This document shows, one piece after another, positions 21,396-32,236 of a DNA stretch of 64,000 bases. The DNA comes from Acanthamoeba castellanii str. Neff (lineage: Eukaryota > Discosea > Longamoebia > Acanthamoebidae): contig NW_004457297.1 in assembly GCF_000313135.1 (NCBI RefSeq), forward strand, positions 217,714 through 281,713, written 5' to 3'. The notes beneath the pieces were generated by a model. The model did no database searches, had not been told where the DNA came from, and saw only the letters and a list, made by a program, of their open reading frames with translations. The position numbers and the translations under genes were made by a program. The stretch's first letter is position 1. Every line of letters begins with the position of its first letter.

Positions 21396-22213
21396 AGGTT
21401 GTGGTTACTGTTGTATGCCAGCCTCCTCCACATCAGCAGTACACCCTTAGCGCTGCTGATTTCAAGTATTGCCCATTTTTTTTGAGAATAAACCATCTAG
21501 CAGAAATGTCTAGACACTGGAAGCCAGGTGACAAACAGGCACAACGTGCCCAATTGATGTACAGGGATCTCCAAAGAGGTTGTGGTGACATACCCCTGTG
21601 TGCAGGTATGACCAAGAATGTTGTTGTTGTGTAGGGTGCATAAAGATATCAGATGATCTGTTTTCTCCTTAACTTGCTCTGATGACAAAAGAAGGTGTCC
21701 CACACCAGGGCTTGTCCACATTTTGTCCACTATAGTTGTCATCACAGCCAGACAGGGACCAGGAGATGCATGGCCATAAATAGAAGATTTCTGTACAGAG
21801 TGACCAAAAATGCAACTAATCAATGTCACTTGAAACAAGCATTATGGTAATCCTTGGACTTGGCATGACCAAAGGATGGTTGTTTGGGGCTGAAGTCAGC
21901 TGCACCATGATGGTTGGAACTGATCAAAAAAACACATTTCCACAGCCTACTTGTCCCTAAATAAAGAATGCAATGCACATCACCTACTTGTTGACTGATA
22001 TTCAAGCTAACACATGGAGATCTAGATGCCTCTAACTTGACCCTCTCCTGCTTCACATTTGCCTCTTTACAGCCCCCCTCAATATGCACCACTGACACTT
22101 TTTTCCAAGATTGTTTATCCAACAACTCCCAGTGCACAACAAGAGTGGAGGCAGATGTTGGAGAGGGAACAGCTGGAGGGCCCTCAAGGGTGTGAAAAGC
22201 TAAAATGAGAGGT
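21396..22213. other. AT-rich orphan block between inverted tRNA-Ser genes
   Basis: About 800 bp with visibly lower GC than the flanks. On the minus strand an open frame of more than 120 codons runs from about 22200 to 21829, then stops; a second frame continues to about 21497. Codon use is unlike that of neighbouring genes, no intron sites are convincing and no domain is recognised. It could be a decayed mobile element, transferred DNA or simply UTR/intergenic sequence. Confidence 0.4.
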
Positions 22214-22295
22214 CGACGACGGCAGGATTTGAACCTGCGCGGGGAGACCCCAGTAGATTTCTAGTCTACCGCCTTAACCACTCGGCCACGTCGTC
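22214..22295 (-). tRNA. tRNA-Ser (anticodon AGA), copy 2, inverted
   Basis: Identical over all 82 nt to copy 1 but on the opposite strand. The 15 nt downstream (ACCTCTCATTTTAGC) are also identical to copy 1, including the TTTT terminator, so the duplication reached beyond the tRNA. Confidence 0.95.
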
Positions 22296-22484
22296 TTCAC
22301 TATGTCCCCTCCAGAGGAGGTGGGGATGCGTACCGGTGGTGGGATGCACATACACGCCAATCGAGGGAACGTGGCTTGCAGTTGCCAACCAACTCTTGCG
22401 CTCCACCGGCTCTACTCTCTGCTAAGCATCGAACAAGGTAGAGATCAGCCACCCAACTTGACACCAGTGCATGTAAGGACATCT

Positions 22485-23214
22485 TTATTTGGGAAGGCCG
22501 TGCGTCTGATCCTGGGGGCCATGATGCAGCATGTCCGTCTTCTGCAAAACGACGTCCACCAGCTCGGGAAACTCGCCGAGGAGAAAGTGGCCCTTGTCGC
22601 TATACATGTGGTACTCTGTCCCCAGTTTCTTGATGAGAGTGTCAGCTAAGAGAAGGGAAAGCAGTAAATGAGAGAGTCATACCTCATGAACGTAGTCCAT
22701 CTCCTTCTGGGGAAGATATGGGTCGTCGGTACTGCCAAACTGGACGATCCAGTCGGCGTTGGCCTTGATCCGCTCCCACTGCCACTCGCCCGTGTAGTAC
22801 CCGCTCTCCTTCTCCTCAGGACTGCCCAGGTCTGTGTGGCACGCCGACACCAGCACCGCGCCCCGTACCCGTTGTTCCTCCATCAACCTGCAGCCCACAC
22901 CACGTTGGTGATTGCACAACACGACACAACAAGAATGAATTGGGGCAGTACCTCATGGCTGCTTCAGCGCCAGAGCTGTGGCCGATGAGGATGGTGTTCT
23001 CGTCGCAGCGCAGCTCCTGCTTGATGAAGGGCAGCCATACGTCGCGGTGGGCAGCGTCGGGGTCGGGCATGTCCTCCAGTATGACGGGGATGCCCAGCCG
23101 ACGAACATTCAGGCCCTTGAGCAGATGCTGCTGGCACCAGTAGTACCAAATAGACTTCTTCACGTCTGCCACGTGGTTGCCCGGCACGATCACAATCTTG
23201 CTCACGTTTTTCAT
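22485..23214 (-). CDS. RBBP9-like serine hydrolase, paralogue A
   Basis: Small alpha/beta hydrolase, 203 aa; exons 23214-22952, 22887-22683 and 22628-22485. It shows the nucleophile elbow GHSSGAEAAMR, an acidic residue region (GSTDDPYLP) and the catalytic His in KGHF, as in human RBBP9 and bacterial YdeN. These are serine hydrolases, and RBBP9 has reported aminopeptidase-type activity; the substrate here is unknown. The third exon needs an AAG acceptor just before AAACTGGGG, which is supported by alignment with paralogue B. AATAAA overlaps the stop. It is transcribed away from its paralogue at 26387-27213. Confidence 0.85.
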
Positions 23215-23501
23215 CTTCTATGTAGAGATGGTTATTCATTTCGAACAATTCAAACATAGAACCAAATGGGAGAAGCGCGCCTTAATCTTGAAGAGTGGCA
23301 GTTCCTGTGCGTTTATGGAGTGAGCTCCCTGCTCGGCCAGCCACAGGCCAACTTCGGGTTCATGAGGTCGGGGCTTGCCACCACGAGCGCCGTTTTGTTC
23401 GTGTTGAAGCTGCGTTGGAGTTGGGCGAGAAGCAAACGAAAGGGTCGCGCCAAAAGCAAAGCCGAGGATTGCGGGTCTTCGGGATTGTCGACAGCAGCAA
23501 A

Positions 23502-23583
23502 GACGACGTGGCCGAGTGGTTAAGGCGGTAGACTAGAAATCTACTGGGGTCTCCCCGCGCAGGTTCAAATCCTGCCGTCGACG
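23502..23583 (+). tRNA. tRNA-Ser (anticodon AGA), copy 3 with acceptor-stem mismatch
   Basis: Same 82-nt gene as copies 1 and 2 except for one base: T to A at 23581, so the 3' strand reads CGTCGAC and position 2 faces A instead of U. A and B boxes, anticodon and variable arm are intact, and a T6 run at 23589-23594 follows. It may be a functional but weakened gene, or a decaying copy. Confidence 0.85.
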
Positions 23584-23662
23584 ACCTATTTTTTGCCCAA
23601 TTTTAAGATTTAATTTTCCTCTTTTCCTTCTTTGCCCCTAATTTAATCTCTCATTTTTGTAG

Positions 23663-26047
23663 ATGGAGAGGACTTGCAACAGCACGCAGTACTTTGCCGC
23701 GTTGTTGCCCATTGAAGTTTGGGAGGGGGTGTTTTTGTGGCTAGACACCGCGCACGACCTGTGCGCGGTTGCGTCTGTGTGTCGCGCCTCCTACGACCTC
23801 GTTGCTGGCCCTCAGGCTTCGACCCGCCTTTGGCGCTCCCTCGCCCTCCAGCGTGCTTGGCCGTACCGTCATCCTGCGTTTTACTGTTCTTCTTCTTCTT
23901 CTTTCAATCTTATCGTTGTGCCGGTGCAGACAGGCCATCAGAGGTCCGGTCGAGTACCGCCGAGAGGTGGAGAGGAGGGTGTGCGGCTGCCTGAGCGAGC
24001 AGGGGGTGGGCCAGGCTCCTCCTAGCGCCAGCCTCACCTTCAATGAGGTGAATGAGGCGTTCCACCTGCGCAGCGGCAACCTGACTGACATCTGGCAGTA
24101 CCTCTTCCACAACGCCACAGGTGCACTCACCACCCCAACCCTGATGCGAGACACGACTAACACGCATCCCCACCGATGTCACCACGCGCCACCACTCTTG
24201 CTTAGACCATGCAGAGTCGTGGCGGTCGGAGGATGTAGTGCTGTACAACTACATCACTCAATTCACTGATGAGCAGCTGCTGCACGCCATTGTGTACCAC
24301 TCGCCCTCCTACGCCATCCCTCCATCAACCCCTGCCACCTCACATGAGCTCGTTTGTGGTACGGCAGCAAAGCTGCACTGCCCTCAGAAGCACCGTCTGT
24401 CGACTGGTGGATCGTCTGGCGGCGCACACTGCACTCTTCCAGGCACGCCCGCTGCACCCTCACCCATCGTCAGCTCCGCTAATCGCTCCACCTCGCCTTC
24501 CCACAGACTGGCCAATACGCTTGCACGATGGGTGCTGTTACGTCCGCACATCACCCGGACCGGCGACGCGCTTGATCTCATGTGTGCCCATCTGGCATCA
24601 CCATCGTCGGCCGCTTTGCTGGGCTTTGTGCGCGCCTCGGATCTGGAGCTGCTGGTGTCAGTCACCAAGCAGCTCGTGCATCAGCAGCAGCGCTTGGAGT
24701 GCCCGGAGGTGAACAGGCCCGGCTCGACTCCAGAAGACAAGGCAACAGAGACGCTCGTCGACCTCTCGTCACCCCGCGGAGATCGTCACGCTCACGTGGT
24801 GTACCAGTTCTTGAGCACCCCGCCCGAGCATGTAGCATCGGAGTTGACCGCACGCAACTGGTCTCTGTTCTCCTCCATCGCCATCAGCGAGCTCTTTGAG
24901 CCAGGTAGTAATCGAGTCCCCCCCAGCTCTTCCCTGGTAGTCACTACTAACGACATACGTTTGGACTCACCGCCAGGCGCTTTTTCGAACTCGAACGGAA
25001 AGGCACCGACAGTTGCCCGTATGATCGCTGAATTCAACCAGGTGCGAGCGCCCTTTGATGAAATACATGTCGAGGTTAGCCCTTTTGGCGAGTGTGCATT
25101 CACCGGAGTGCAGCTTGTCAGGGTGGTGGTAGGCAGCATCGTGCAACCAGACTCCAGTCCTCAAGAACGGGCTGCGGTCGTGCGGCACTGGATCGGAGTG
25201 GCTCAGGCACGTGCGCACTCTCCCATTTCCCGAGTCCCCCGACTCTCCACCACACAACACTCACGTGCTCCTCCGACATCCAGGAACTGCGAAAGCTCAA
25301 CAACTTCAACGGGTTGCTGAACGTGCTGGCGGGCCTCAATACTAGCTCCGTCGTCCGTCTCAAACAAACGTGGGAGGTACTGACCCTCGCCCTGACCGGC
25401 GCAAGCCAATGGACTCACCGCACACACCGCACACACCTCACGCAAACAGGTGGTGCGGGCGGATGCGGCAACTCGCGCTGCGTACGATGAACTGGATGAG
25501 TTGATGAGCCCTGCCAGGGGCTTTCAGCGTTACCGTAGGACAATGGAGCAAGCCGAACAGCCCTGTATACCCTACGCAGGTACCGTACGCGCGCGTGCGT
25601 GCTATTTGATCTTGCTGTAAGTGCCTCTCGGTCGCGTGTTTGCATTTACAGCTCTGCGTTGTGCGTTGTGCGCTGTACCAGGCATGATCCTCACGGACAT
25701 GACGTTCATTCATGAAAGCTCGACGGCCCGCTTGCCCGATCCCGAGTCCGTACCGTTTTCGCGGTGGCGGATGTGTGCGAACATCTTTGCAGAGCTTCGG
25801 TACACCGCCGGCCAGCACCCATGCAAAGACCCTCACGACTTACTACCTTTTGCCTCCCCCCCTCCTGCTGCGGTGTGCGCGTGTCATATGCCGCAGAAAA
25901 TGGCAGAGCGTTCCCTACCAGTTTACGGTGGAGCAGCGCCCGCCGGCCGGAGTGGCGCTCGTCGACCGCATGCTTACCGAACTGTCTGGCCTGGAAGAAG
26001 CCCAGGCCTATCGCTTGTCCCTTGCGAGCGAGCCAAGGAGCACCTGA
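23663..26047 (+). CDS. F-box / RasGEF domain protein
   Basis: Guanine-nucleotide exchange factor for Ras-type GTPases, 579 aa; exons 23663-23862, 23930-24120, 24206-24904, 24977-25041, 25114-25206, 25284-25376, 25450-25579, 25682-25799, 25897-26047. An N-terminal F-box-like segment (LLPIEVWEGVFLWLDTAHDL) would link it to Skp1/Cullin ligases. The C-terminal half is a CDC25-type catalytic domain with VARMIAEFNQ, ELRKLNNFNGLLNVLAGL, PYAGMILTDMTFI and a closing KWQSVPYQF helix. The middle region sits where a RasGEF-N domain would be expected but is not clearly recognisable, and local frame errors there cannot be excluded. The intron at 25207-25283 starts GC rather than GT. Confidence 0.85.
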
Positions 26048-26386
26048 TCCGGGGCAATTTCTCGTCGTTCCAACGATTGCGTGTGGCGCAGAGGGGTTTC
26101 TGTTGGACTCATCAAGATGATGATCGCAGGCACGATCACGAACCCTTCCAGACGCGCCGCACACTGCACTCCAAAGGCGAGTTCCACAACTTCAATCCCG
26201 GTGTACGCCTGCAGGGAGCCGACGTGGACGTTGACCCAACCCAGCCCGGCCAGTGCACAGGGCAGTGAGACTCGACTCCACGATCCTCCTCCTTCGAGTT
26301 GTGCCTGGGCTGTACTACAAGCTCCGAACAAAGTAATTTTTTCCTATTTTTTAATATTTCAATATTTTCTGCTAGACAAGGTGGCA
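26048..26386. other. Intergenic, RasGEF 3' end to RBBP9-like B
   Basis: About 340 bp. The last 70 bp before the hydrolase ATG are strongly AT-rich (tttttaatatttcaatatt). No gene or RNA is recognised. An open frame crossing it in phase with the hydrolase has poor codon content and is treated as non-coding. Confidence 0.5.
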
Positions 26387-27213
26387 ATGAGAGTGAGCAA
26401 GGTGATCATCCTGCCGGGCAATGGATGCGACGACGTGCGCCAGGCCAACTGGTACCACACGGTGGCGACGGAGCTGAGGCACCGGCTGAAGCAGAAGCAG
26501 GGGTGGGGCGAATCGATTGGTGTGGTGCTGGAGGACATGCCAGACCCCTACGTCGCCCGACGCGGCGTGTGGCTGCCCTTCATCAAGCAGGAGCTCGGCT
26601 GTGACGAGAACACCATCCTCATCGGCCACAGCTCTGGCGCCGAAGCAATCTTGCGGTACTGCCCATTTATTTATTCACATTTATTTATTTATTTATTTGT
26701 TTATTTCAAGGGCAGCGCATTGCAAATTATAAATAGCATTATTTTATTGGTATTTAAAAAATAAAATAAAATAAAATAAGTGTAAATCTTACGGCGTGCC
26801 GTGCGAGCAGGCTCCTGGAGGAGCAGCGGGTGAGGGGCGCAGTGCTGGTGTCGGCGTGCCACACGGATCTGGGCGATGAGAACGAGCGAGAGAGCGGGTA
26901 CTACACGGGCGAGTGGCAGTGGGAGCGGATCAAGGCCAACGCCGACTGGATCGTCCAGTACGGAAGCGCCGATGATCCGTTCATCCCCAAGGAGGAGATG
27001 GACTTTGTGCACGAGGTACCGCATGGCCACGACCACACACACGCGCGCGCGCACACACACACACACACACGACCTACCGACCATCGATCGTGCGTGCAGA
27101 AGCTGGGCACGGAGTACCTCTTCTACAAGAACAGGGGCCACTTCATGACCTACCGCTTCCCCGACTTGGTGGACCTGGTGATGCAGAAGCTGGAGGCCGT
27201 GATGGCCCCGTGA
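26387..27213 (+). CDS. RBBP9-like serine hydrolase, paralogue B
   Basis: 195 aa; exons 26387-26655, 26811-27015 and 27100-27213, with both intron positions identical to paralogue A. It carries the same GHSSGAEA nucleophile elbow, GSADDPFIP acidic region and RGHF histidine. The two copies flank the RasGEF gene in opposite orientations, so an inverted duplication or a rearrangement separated them. Intron 1 (26656-26810) contains TTTA and AAAAT tracts. The C-terminus is shorter than that of paralogue A (ends AVMAP). Confidence 0.88.
26666..26780. repeat. TTTA / AAAAT simple repeats in RBBP9-B intron
   Basis: (TTTA)n at 26666-26707 and (AAAAT)n at about 26756-26780, partly complementary to each other, so the intron RNA could fold back on itself. 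Both lie inside the intron 26656-26810. Confidence 0.9.
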
Positions 27214-27589
27214 AACACCGGCCTGCCCTTTGGTTGTAAAGCAAGGATTTCCAAACAACAAAGTCATCAATCTCTACGCCGCTCTTCGCTGTTGACCTAT
27301 CCAGATCTGATTGAGGCCGCGCTGGGTGGCGATGACACTTGCTGATGACGCCTTGCGCATGACCACCAGGCGTGGCTGCTGGTGACGTCCCTGGACTTCG
27401 TGCCAGCGGCCGCTGAATTCCCTGTACCGCGTCCAATCCTGTCTTGTGTCTTCTCGGTGGTGTTTGATTGGCTGTTCATCCTAATTATGGACCACTCACA
27501 ACTCACCACCACCAACCAACAAAGAAAAACAAAGCCTGTCTTTCGCGCCTCTTTGTTGTTTGCTTTCTGCACCAGATCTCGATTAGAAG
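27214..27589. other. Intergenic, RBBP9-B to ERG2
   Basis: About 375 bp holding one gene's 3' UTR and the sterol isomerase promoter. No coding exon or repeat is recognised. Confidence 0.5.
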
Positions 27590-28874
27590 ATGGGCTTTCC
27601 CTGGAAGCGTTCGCTCGCGCTGGTGGTCCTGCTGGTGGCCTTCTACTACCTGGACAGCATCAAGCACCACGGCTACATCTTCGAGCCCAAGGTGCTGCAG
27701 GAGGTGGCCCAGTCGGCCATTGCCAAGAACTACACCTCGACTGCCAAGACCATCGATCACATTGTGAAGGCCCTCGACAAGCACTACCCCGGCCACGTCA
27801 ACAAGGTCCAGGAATGGGTCTTCAACAATGCCGGTGGAGCCATGGGCGCCATGTACCTCATCCATGCTTCCCTCACTGAGGTACATTCAATTTAATCCCC
27901 GATCTTGCTCAATTCGCTCGTAATTACTTGATTACATCAAATTTTGCTTGCGATTTTCAATCTAAATTGTTATTTTATTCAGTATGTGATCATTTTCGGT
28001 ACCCCCGTGGGCACTGAAGGTCACACTGGCCGATTCCTTGCCGATGACTACTTCATCATCCTCGAGGGTGAGCAGTGGGCCTTCTACCCCGGCGCCTTCG
28101 AGAAGGAGGTGCGGCATCTGCCACTTGCTCGCCATCTGACTTTGCTCCCGTAAATTGTAAACATTTATTTAATATTGATATTTATTATTATTATTATTCA
28201 CAGGTGTACACTCCCGGCCACATGCACCACCTGCCCCGCGGCTTCGCCCAGCAGTACCGCATGCCCGACAAGTACGTTCCATCTTCCATCCTCTTTTGGA
28301 TCATCCAACACAGCACAACACAACACAACACTGCCTCCGTCGGTTCCCACAATAGCCCGGCGTTTTCGTTTTCTCTTTTGGCCGCGTTCGCTCTTCCGTT
28401 CAAATTACTCCGCGTGTCAAGCAGCCGGCTCGCCTCTTGCCGTGGCAAGCCGTGTTGACTAATGCACGCCACAGTAGCCTCTTCTGGCGTTGATAACTGC
28501 TCCGGTCGATACTTATAGCGTTTGACCGAAGTTTTAAACTGCGCCAACATCTCGCTCACGCATACCACCAACCAACCAAACTGAAAACAACCCTAATCTG
28601 AACAACGCACACCAACATTCACATTGACACTACGACTGTCATCGTTGATGATAGTTCCGAGCTGCGACTAAGGATGGTGGCTTGTTTGTGTCTTTGTGAT
28701 GAACGCGAATGCAGGTGCTGGGCGCTCGAGTATGCCCGCGGCTGGATCCCGCTCATGCTTCCGTTCGGTCTGGCTGACACCTTCTCCAGCACCCTCGACT
28801 TCTACACCCTCGCCCAGACCTTCAAGGTCTACGGTAAGTGTGTCATCAACGAGCTCCTCCAGAACAAGTTCTAA
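27590..28874 (+). CDS. ERG2: C-8 sterol isomerase (ERG2 / sigma-1 receptor family)
   Basis: ER-membrane enzyme that shifts the sterol double bond from C8 to C7 in ergosterol-type synthesis; 214 aa, exons 27590-27880, 27983-28108, 28204-28271, 28715-28874. An N-terminal membrane helix (LALVVLLVAFYYLDS) precedes the family core GYIFEP, GGAMGAMYLIHAS, EYVIIFGTPVGTEGHTGR, HHLPRG and WALEYARGWIPLMLPFGLADTF. Length fits the family (about 200-230 aa). Acanthamoeba makes ergosterol, so an ERG2 enzyme is expected; vertebrate sigma-1 receptors share the fold without the reaction. The last intron (28272-28714) is about 440 bp, several times the local norm. Confidence 0.95.
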
Positions 28875-28990
28875 GCGGACAAGCCCACAAGAAATAAAGA
28901 AAAAGTATTTTTCTTTCATTTATTTTTGTTTTATTTATTTTATTTTGAATTCATTCAATTGAAACAAAAATCGCCGGAAGCAGCCATTGA

Positions 28991-29996
28991 ATGATGTCGA
29001 GCGCGACGCGGCGAAGTGCACAGTATTCTTTCCTCCTTGCATCTGCGAGGTCCTCGTTCGCGGGACGAATCGTCACTGCCTCAAATCGGAGATCGGCCCC
29101 TCTCATCTCTACATCCTCCTCTGCCCCTTCCTTCATTTCTTCTATTTCCTCTTCTCGCCGCCATCTCTATTCGACCGAGGCTGAGTCGCCCGCCGCTGCA
29201 GTGGAGACCGCCCCGGAGGCCGCTGCCGCAGAGAAGGAGAGCGAGATTACTCAGCAGGAAGAAGAGGTCAAGCAGGAATCCCTTGCCGAGTTTCTCGAGC
29301 GCATCGAGAAGGAAGATCAGGCCAAGATCGATGCCGCCCTCAAGGCCTTCGAATCCGGCAATGCCATCGATGAGCACATCAGCTCGGTAAATTCTCCTTC
29401 CTTGTGACAACCAAGTCTTTCGTACTGATCGATAACCTTGTGGCGTGCACGCTGCTTCATGCGCGCAGCTGCTGGGCATGAAGAAGTACAAGTGCGTCGT
29501 CTTCATGTATGGCGACGAGCACGCCCCGGCGGACGGCCAGGGCTACGCCGTCATCAAGCAGTTGCAGCGCGATCGTACCCATTTGCCCTCTTCGAATGGC
29601 ACTTGCCATCGTGCAAGATAGTGACGTTCTCTGTGTGTGTGTGCGTGTGTGTGTGTGTGTGTGTGTGGTGTGCGTGTGTGTGATCGTGCAGACGCTCTGT
29701 TCAAGACGTTTGACCTGAACAAGTATCCGCTGCTGAAGGAGGGCCTCATCAAGCACAAGGGTTCGTACGTGCGTGGTGACGAAGACATTCCTCAAGTCTA
29801 CATCCTCGGCCGCCCGTTTGGTACGGCCACCACCGTCTCTTGCAAGAGCTCACACTCGCCGATCGCTCAAGGCCCTTGTGCTGATGATGATGATGCATGG
29901 TCAGGTTCGCTTCGTGAGGTGATGGACAGCGTGGCCACCGGCCAGCTGGAAGCCCGCCTCAGACTGACCAGATCGCAGCGCCACTTCTACGCCTAG
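28991..29996 (+). CDS. Mitochondrial monothiol-glutaredoxin-like protein lacking the active-site Cys
   Basis: 240 aa; exons 28991-29386, 29469-29574, 29692-29820, 29905-29996. The first about 60 residues are Ser/Arg/Ala-rich without acids, a good mitochondrial presequence, followed by an acidic Ala/Glu linker. The C-terminal 100 residues align with Grx5-type monothiol glutaredoxins: CVVFMYGDEHAP, then AVIKQL, IPQVYILGRPFG and SLREVMDS. Where Grx5 has CGFS, this protein has DGQG (29532-29543), so it can neither ligate an Fe-S cluster through that Cys nor act as an oxidoreductase. It may be a structural subunit or an adaptor. The grouping rests on my alignment by eye. Confidence 0.75.
29630..29684. 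repeat. (GT)n microsatellite in intron
   Basis: GT-rich tract with single-base interruptions inside intron 29575-29691. Confidence 0.9.
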
Positions 29997-30104
29997 GTCA
30001 CATCCTTCTCCTCCTGATGGTGGTGTAGTGGTCATCATCGTACGTTTCATAAATAAATAAATAAAAACAAAACAAACCAGGCCGGCGTGTGTCTGTCTCC
30101 TTGC

Positions 30105-32236
30105 TCACAAGGCAAACTCCTGGTCGTCGAGTGTGTCGAGCTGGGCGTCGGAGAAGAGGGTCCACTTGTTTGCGGGCAAGTGGGCAAACGCCTTCTGACA
30201 TCTCTGCAGCCCTGGTTCGGCCACGCTGTACGACGTCACCCCGTCGGCCTAGCGGGAGGGCGTGCGCCAACCAAGAAGGCGATTGCGTGATGGTGAGGCC
30301 TTCTTCTCATCAAAAAGAAAGTGACACGAAGAGGAGTACCTCGTTGGTTCCGTTGACGTGGTGAATGAAGATGTGCAGCACCTGATCAGGGAACTCCTGG
30401 GCGATCTCAGCATAGACCTCTGCATAGAGTACGCGCACCCCAGCAAGCCTTGGTGGTGAGGCAAGAGTCGTGTTGTTCCTATGCAGTTGTGCGTGAATGT
30501 GCGGCCGGTACCGGGATCCTGCTGACCGTCGTCGCCCACAAGGACGAACTTGCGGTGCGGGAAGGACGCAATGAGCGGCTTGATGACCTCGACCTTGAAG
30601 ATGAGCGGCGATCGAATGAAGGTCATGAAGCTTGCCAGGTCGCGGAAGATTTGATTAAGGTGCCCTGTGGCACACATCAGGCAACACACATCAATCATGT
30701 GAGCCGGCCGCACTCGAAGAACTTTGCCTTTCTTGGCCCGCGTCACGTACATGTGCCCTCGGGAAAGGACGCCTCTGCGCTGTGGAGAAACTCCTGCAGC
30801 ACCGGATAGAACTGCCACGGCCCGCCTACGACCACCAGTTATGGAATGGGTGAATGGGTGGTGGCGCGGGGGACGGGCAAGAAGGGCAGCGCGCGCGCGT
30901 ACCGGACACGTAATGGAATTGCACGTGGTGGCCCAATTGGGTGTACTTGGTCTTCCAGTGGTTGTAGAGGTGGTTCATGCCCTTCACGAACGCAAACTCG
31001 TTGAGCATCGTGTTCTCAAAGAGCACGTTGCCACTGGAAGCGGAAGCCGATGTCAGTCGAGTGTTGATGTTGCGTGTGGGGCTTGCGTGTGTGACACGAC
31101 GGGTGTCACGAGGTCATGATGGAGTGAGTACTTGGTCACGCCGGTCACTTTGATTGTGTCATCGATGTCGGAGATGAAGCTGATGCCCTATTCACAGGTC
31201 AATGTCAAAACACACAATCATGGAACGTGTGACAAATCACATGGTGCTTCTTACCTCCTCCTCGACAAGGAAGGAATGGCCGTGGAAGGTCCGGTTGTCC
31301 TGCGAGAGCACAAAGTACCTTATCCGCTTGAGTCCTATGATAACTTCGATTTAATACCTTTGCACACGCACACGCACGACACACGCACGACACACGCACG
31401 ACGCACGATACACGCACGACACACACAACGCACACGCGTGGTACCATCAAAGTCTTCGATAACGGGCACGCCGCGACCATCATCTTGTTGCTGGCCTTCG
31501 GAGCCGGCGCATCCGACGTCGAGCACGATCTGGTCCTCGAAGTGGCCGTTGGTCGCGGACAGCCTCGACAGCGGGTACCTCGCGAAGCTGCCGTTGGTGA
31601 GCGGAAAGTAGACGGTCACGCGCTTGCTGCCCTCGTTGTCGACCAGGAAGCGGCTCAGCCGGTGTCGGAACAGCGGATTCTCGAGCGCGTCGGTGTAGTC
31701 GTAGCGATGGGCCAGGAGGCCGGCCAGCTTCATCAGCGCCCAGTTGAAGTAGTCGCCAGCTTCCTCTTCGTAGATACAGCCGTGGATGCCCGCTCTCACG
31801 AATAGACGCTCGCACTCTGTAGTGCATGCAGGCACGCATGCATCAGCGACATAGAGGGATCAGCAATTGGCAGCAAGATGACGATACCATCAAGATAGGA
31901 GTTGGAGGTAAGATCGGCAGCAGCTTCGGTCTGCCCTACAGCTCCCTCGGCAGGATCAACCATGTCGTTGGCGATTTTTTCCGAGTTTGCAGATTTTTTG
32001 TAGAGCTTCGATTTGAGGTGAGATCGAGAGGAGGAGGATGAAGAAGCAGTGGAAGGCGGAGAGGAAGGGTCGTAGACGAATCGAGCGATGGTAGGGAAGA
32101 GGGTCACGTCCTCGTCGGCCTCCACCACCTCGGATCGAAAGAAGAACTCGTGCACTGCCGCGTGCTGCAGTGCCAGCGCGAGCACGAGGCCCGCCAGCCC
32201 CAGCCACGCCAGCACTCTGCCCACGTACCACGCCAT
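30105..32236 (-). CDS. APP1: App1-type (DUF2183) phosphatidate phosphatase, membrane anchored
   Basis: Predicted Mg-dependent phosphatidate phosphatase making diacylglycerol; 471 aa. Exons (minus): 32236-31888, 31816-31434, 31299-31255, 31187-31132, 31033-30903, 30825-30751, 30664-30512, 30419-30340, 30248-30105. The HAD-type catalytic motif D-I-D-D-T lies at 31169-31155 within ISDIDDTIKVTGVTK. Downstream are FHYVSGGPWQFYP and KFVLVGDDGQQDP, which is the App1 signature order. The N-terminus begins with a hydrophobic helix (VLAWLGLAGLVLALALQ) not present in yeast App1, which works at actin patches, so this form is probably membrane bound. The start chosen is the ATG directly before that helix; longer in-frame starts exist. 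It is head-to-head with the LRR gene, 248 bp apart. Confidence 0.9.
31364..31433. repeat. ACACGCACG-type repeat in App1 intron
   Basis: Tandem CACGCACGACA units adjacent to the donor of the intron 31433-31300. Confidence 0.8.

Noticed and set aside
21497..22137. Minus-strand frames in the AT-rich block as a transposase gene
   Set aside because: No DDE, tyrosine-recombinase or reverse-transcriptase motif could be found by eye. Kept only as an unexplained block.
28630..28720. TGATGA and CTGA boxes in the ERG2 intron suggesting a C/D snoRNA
   Set aside because: Box spacing, terminal stem and a guide segment are not convincing.
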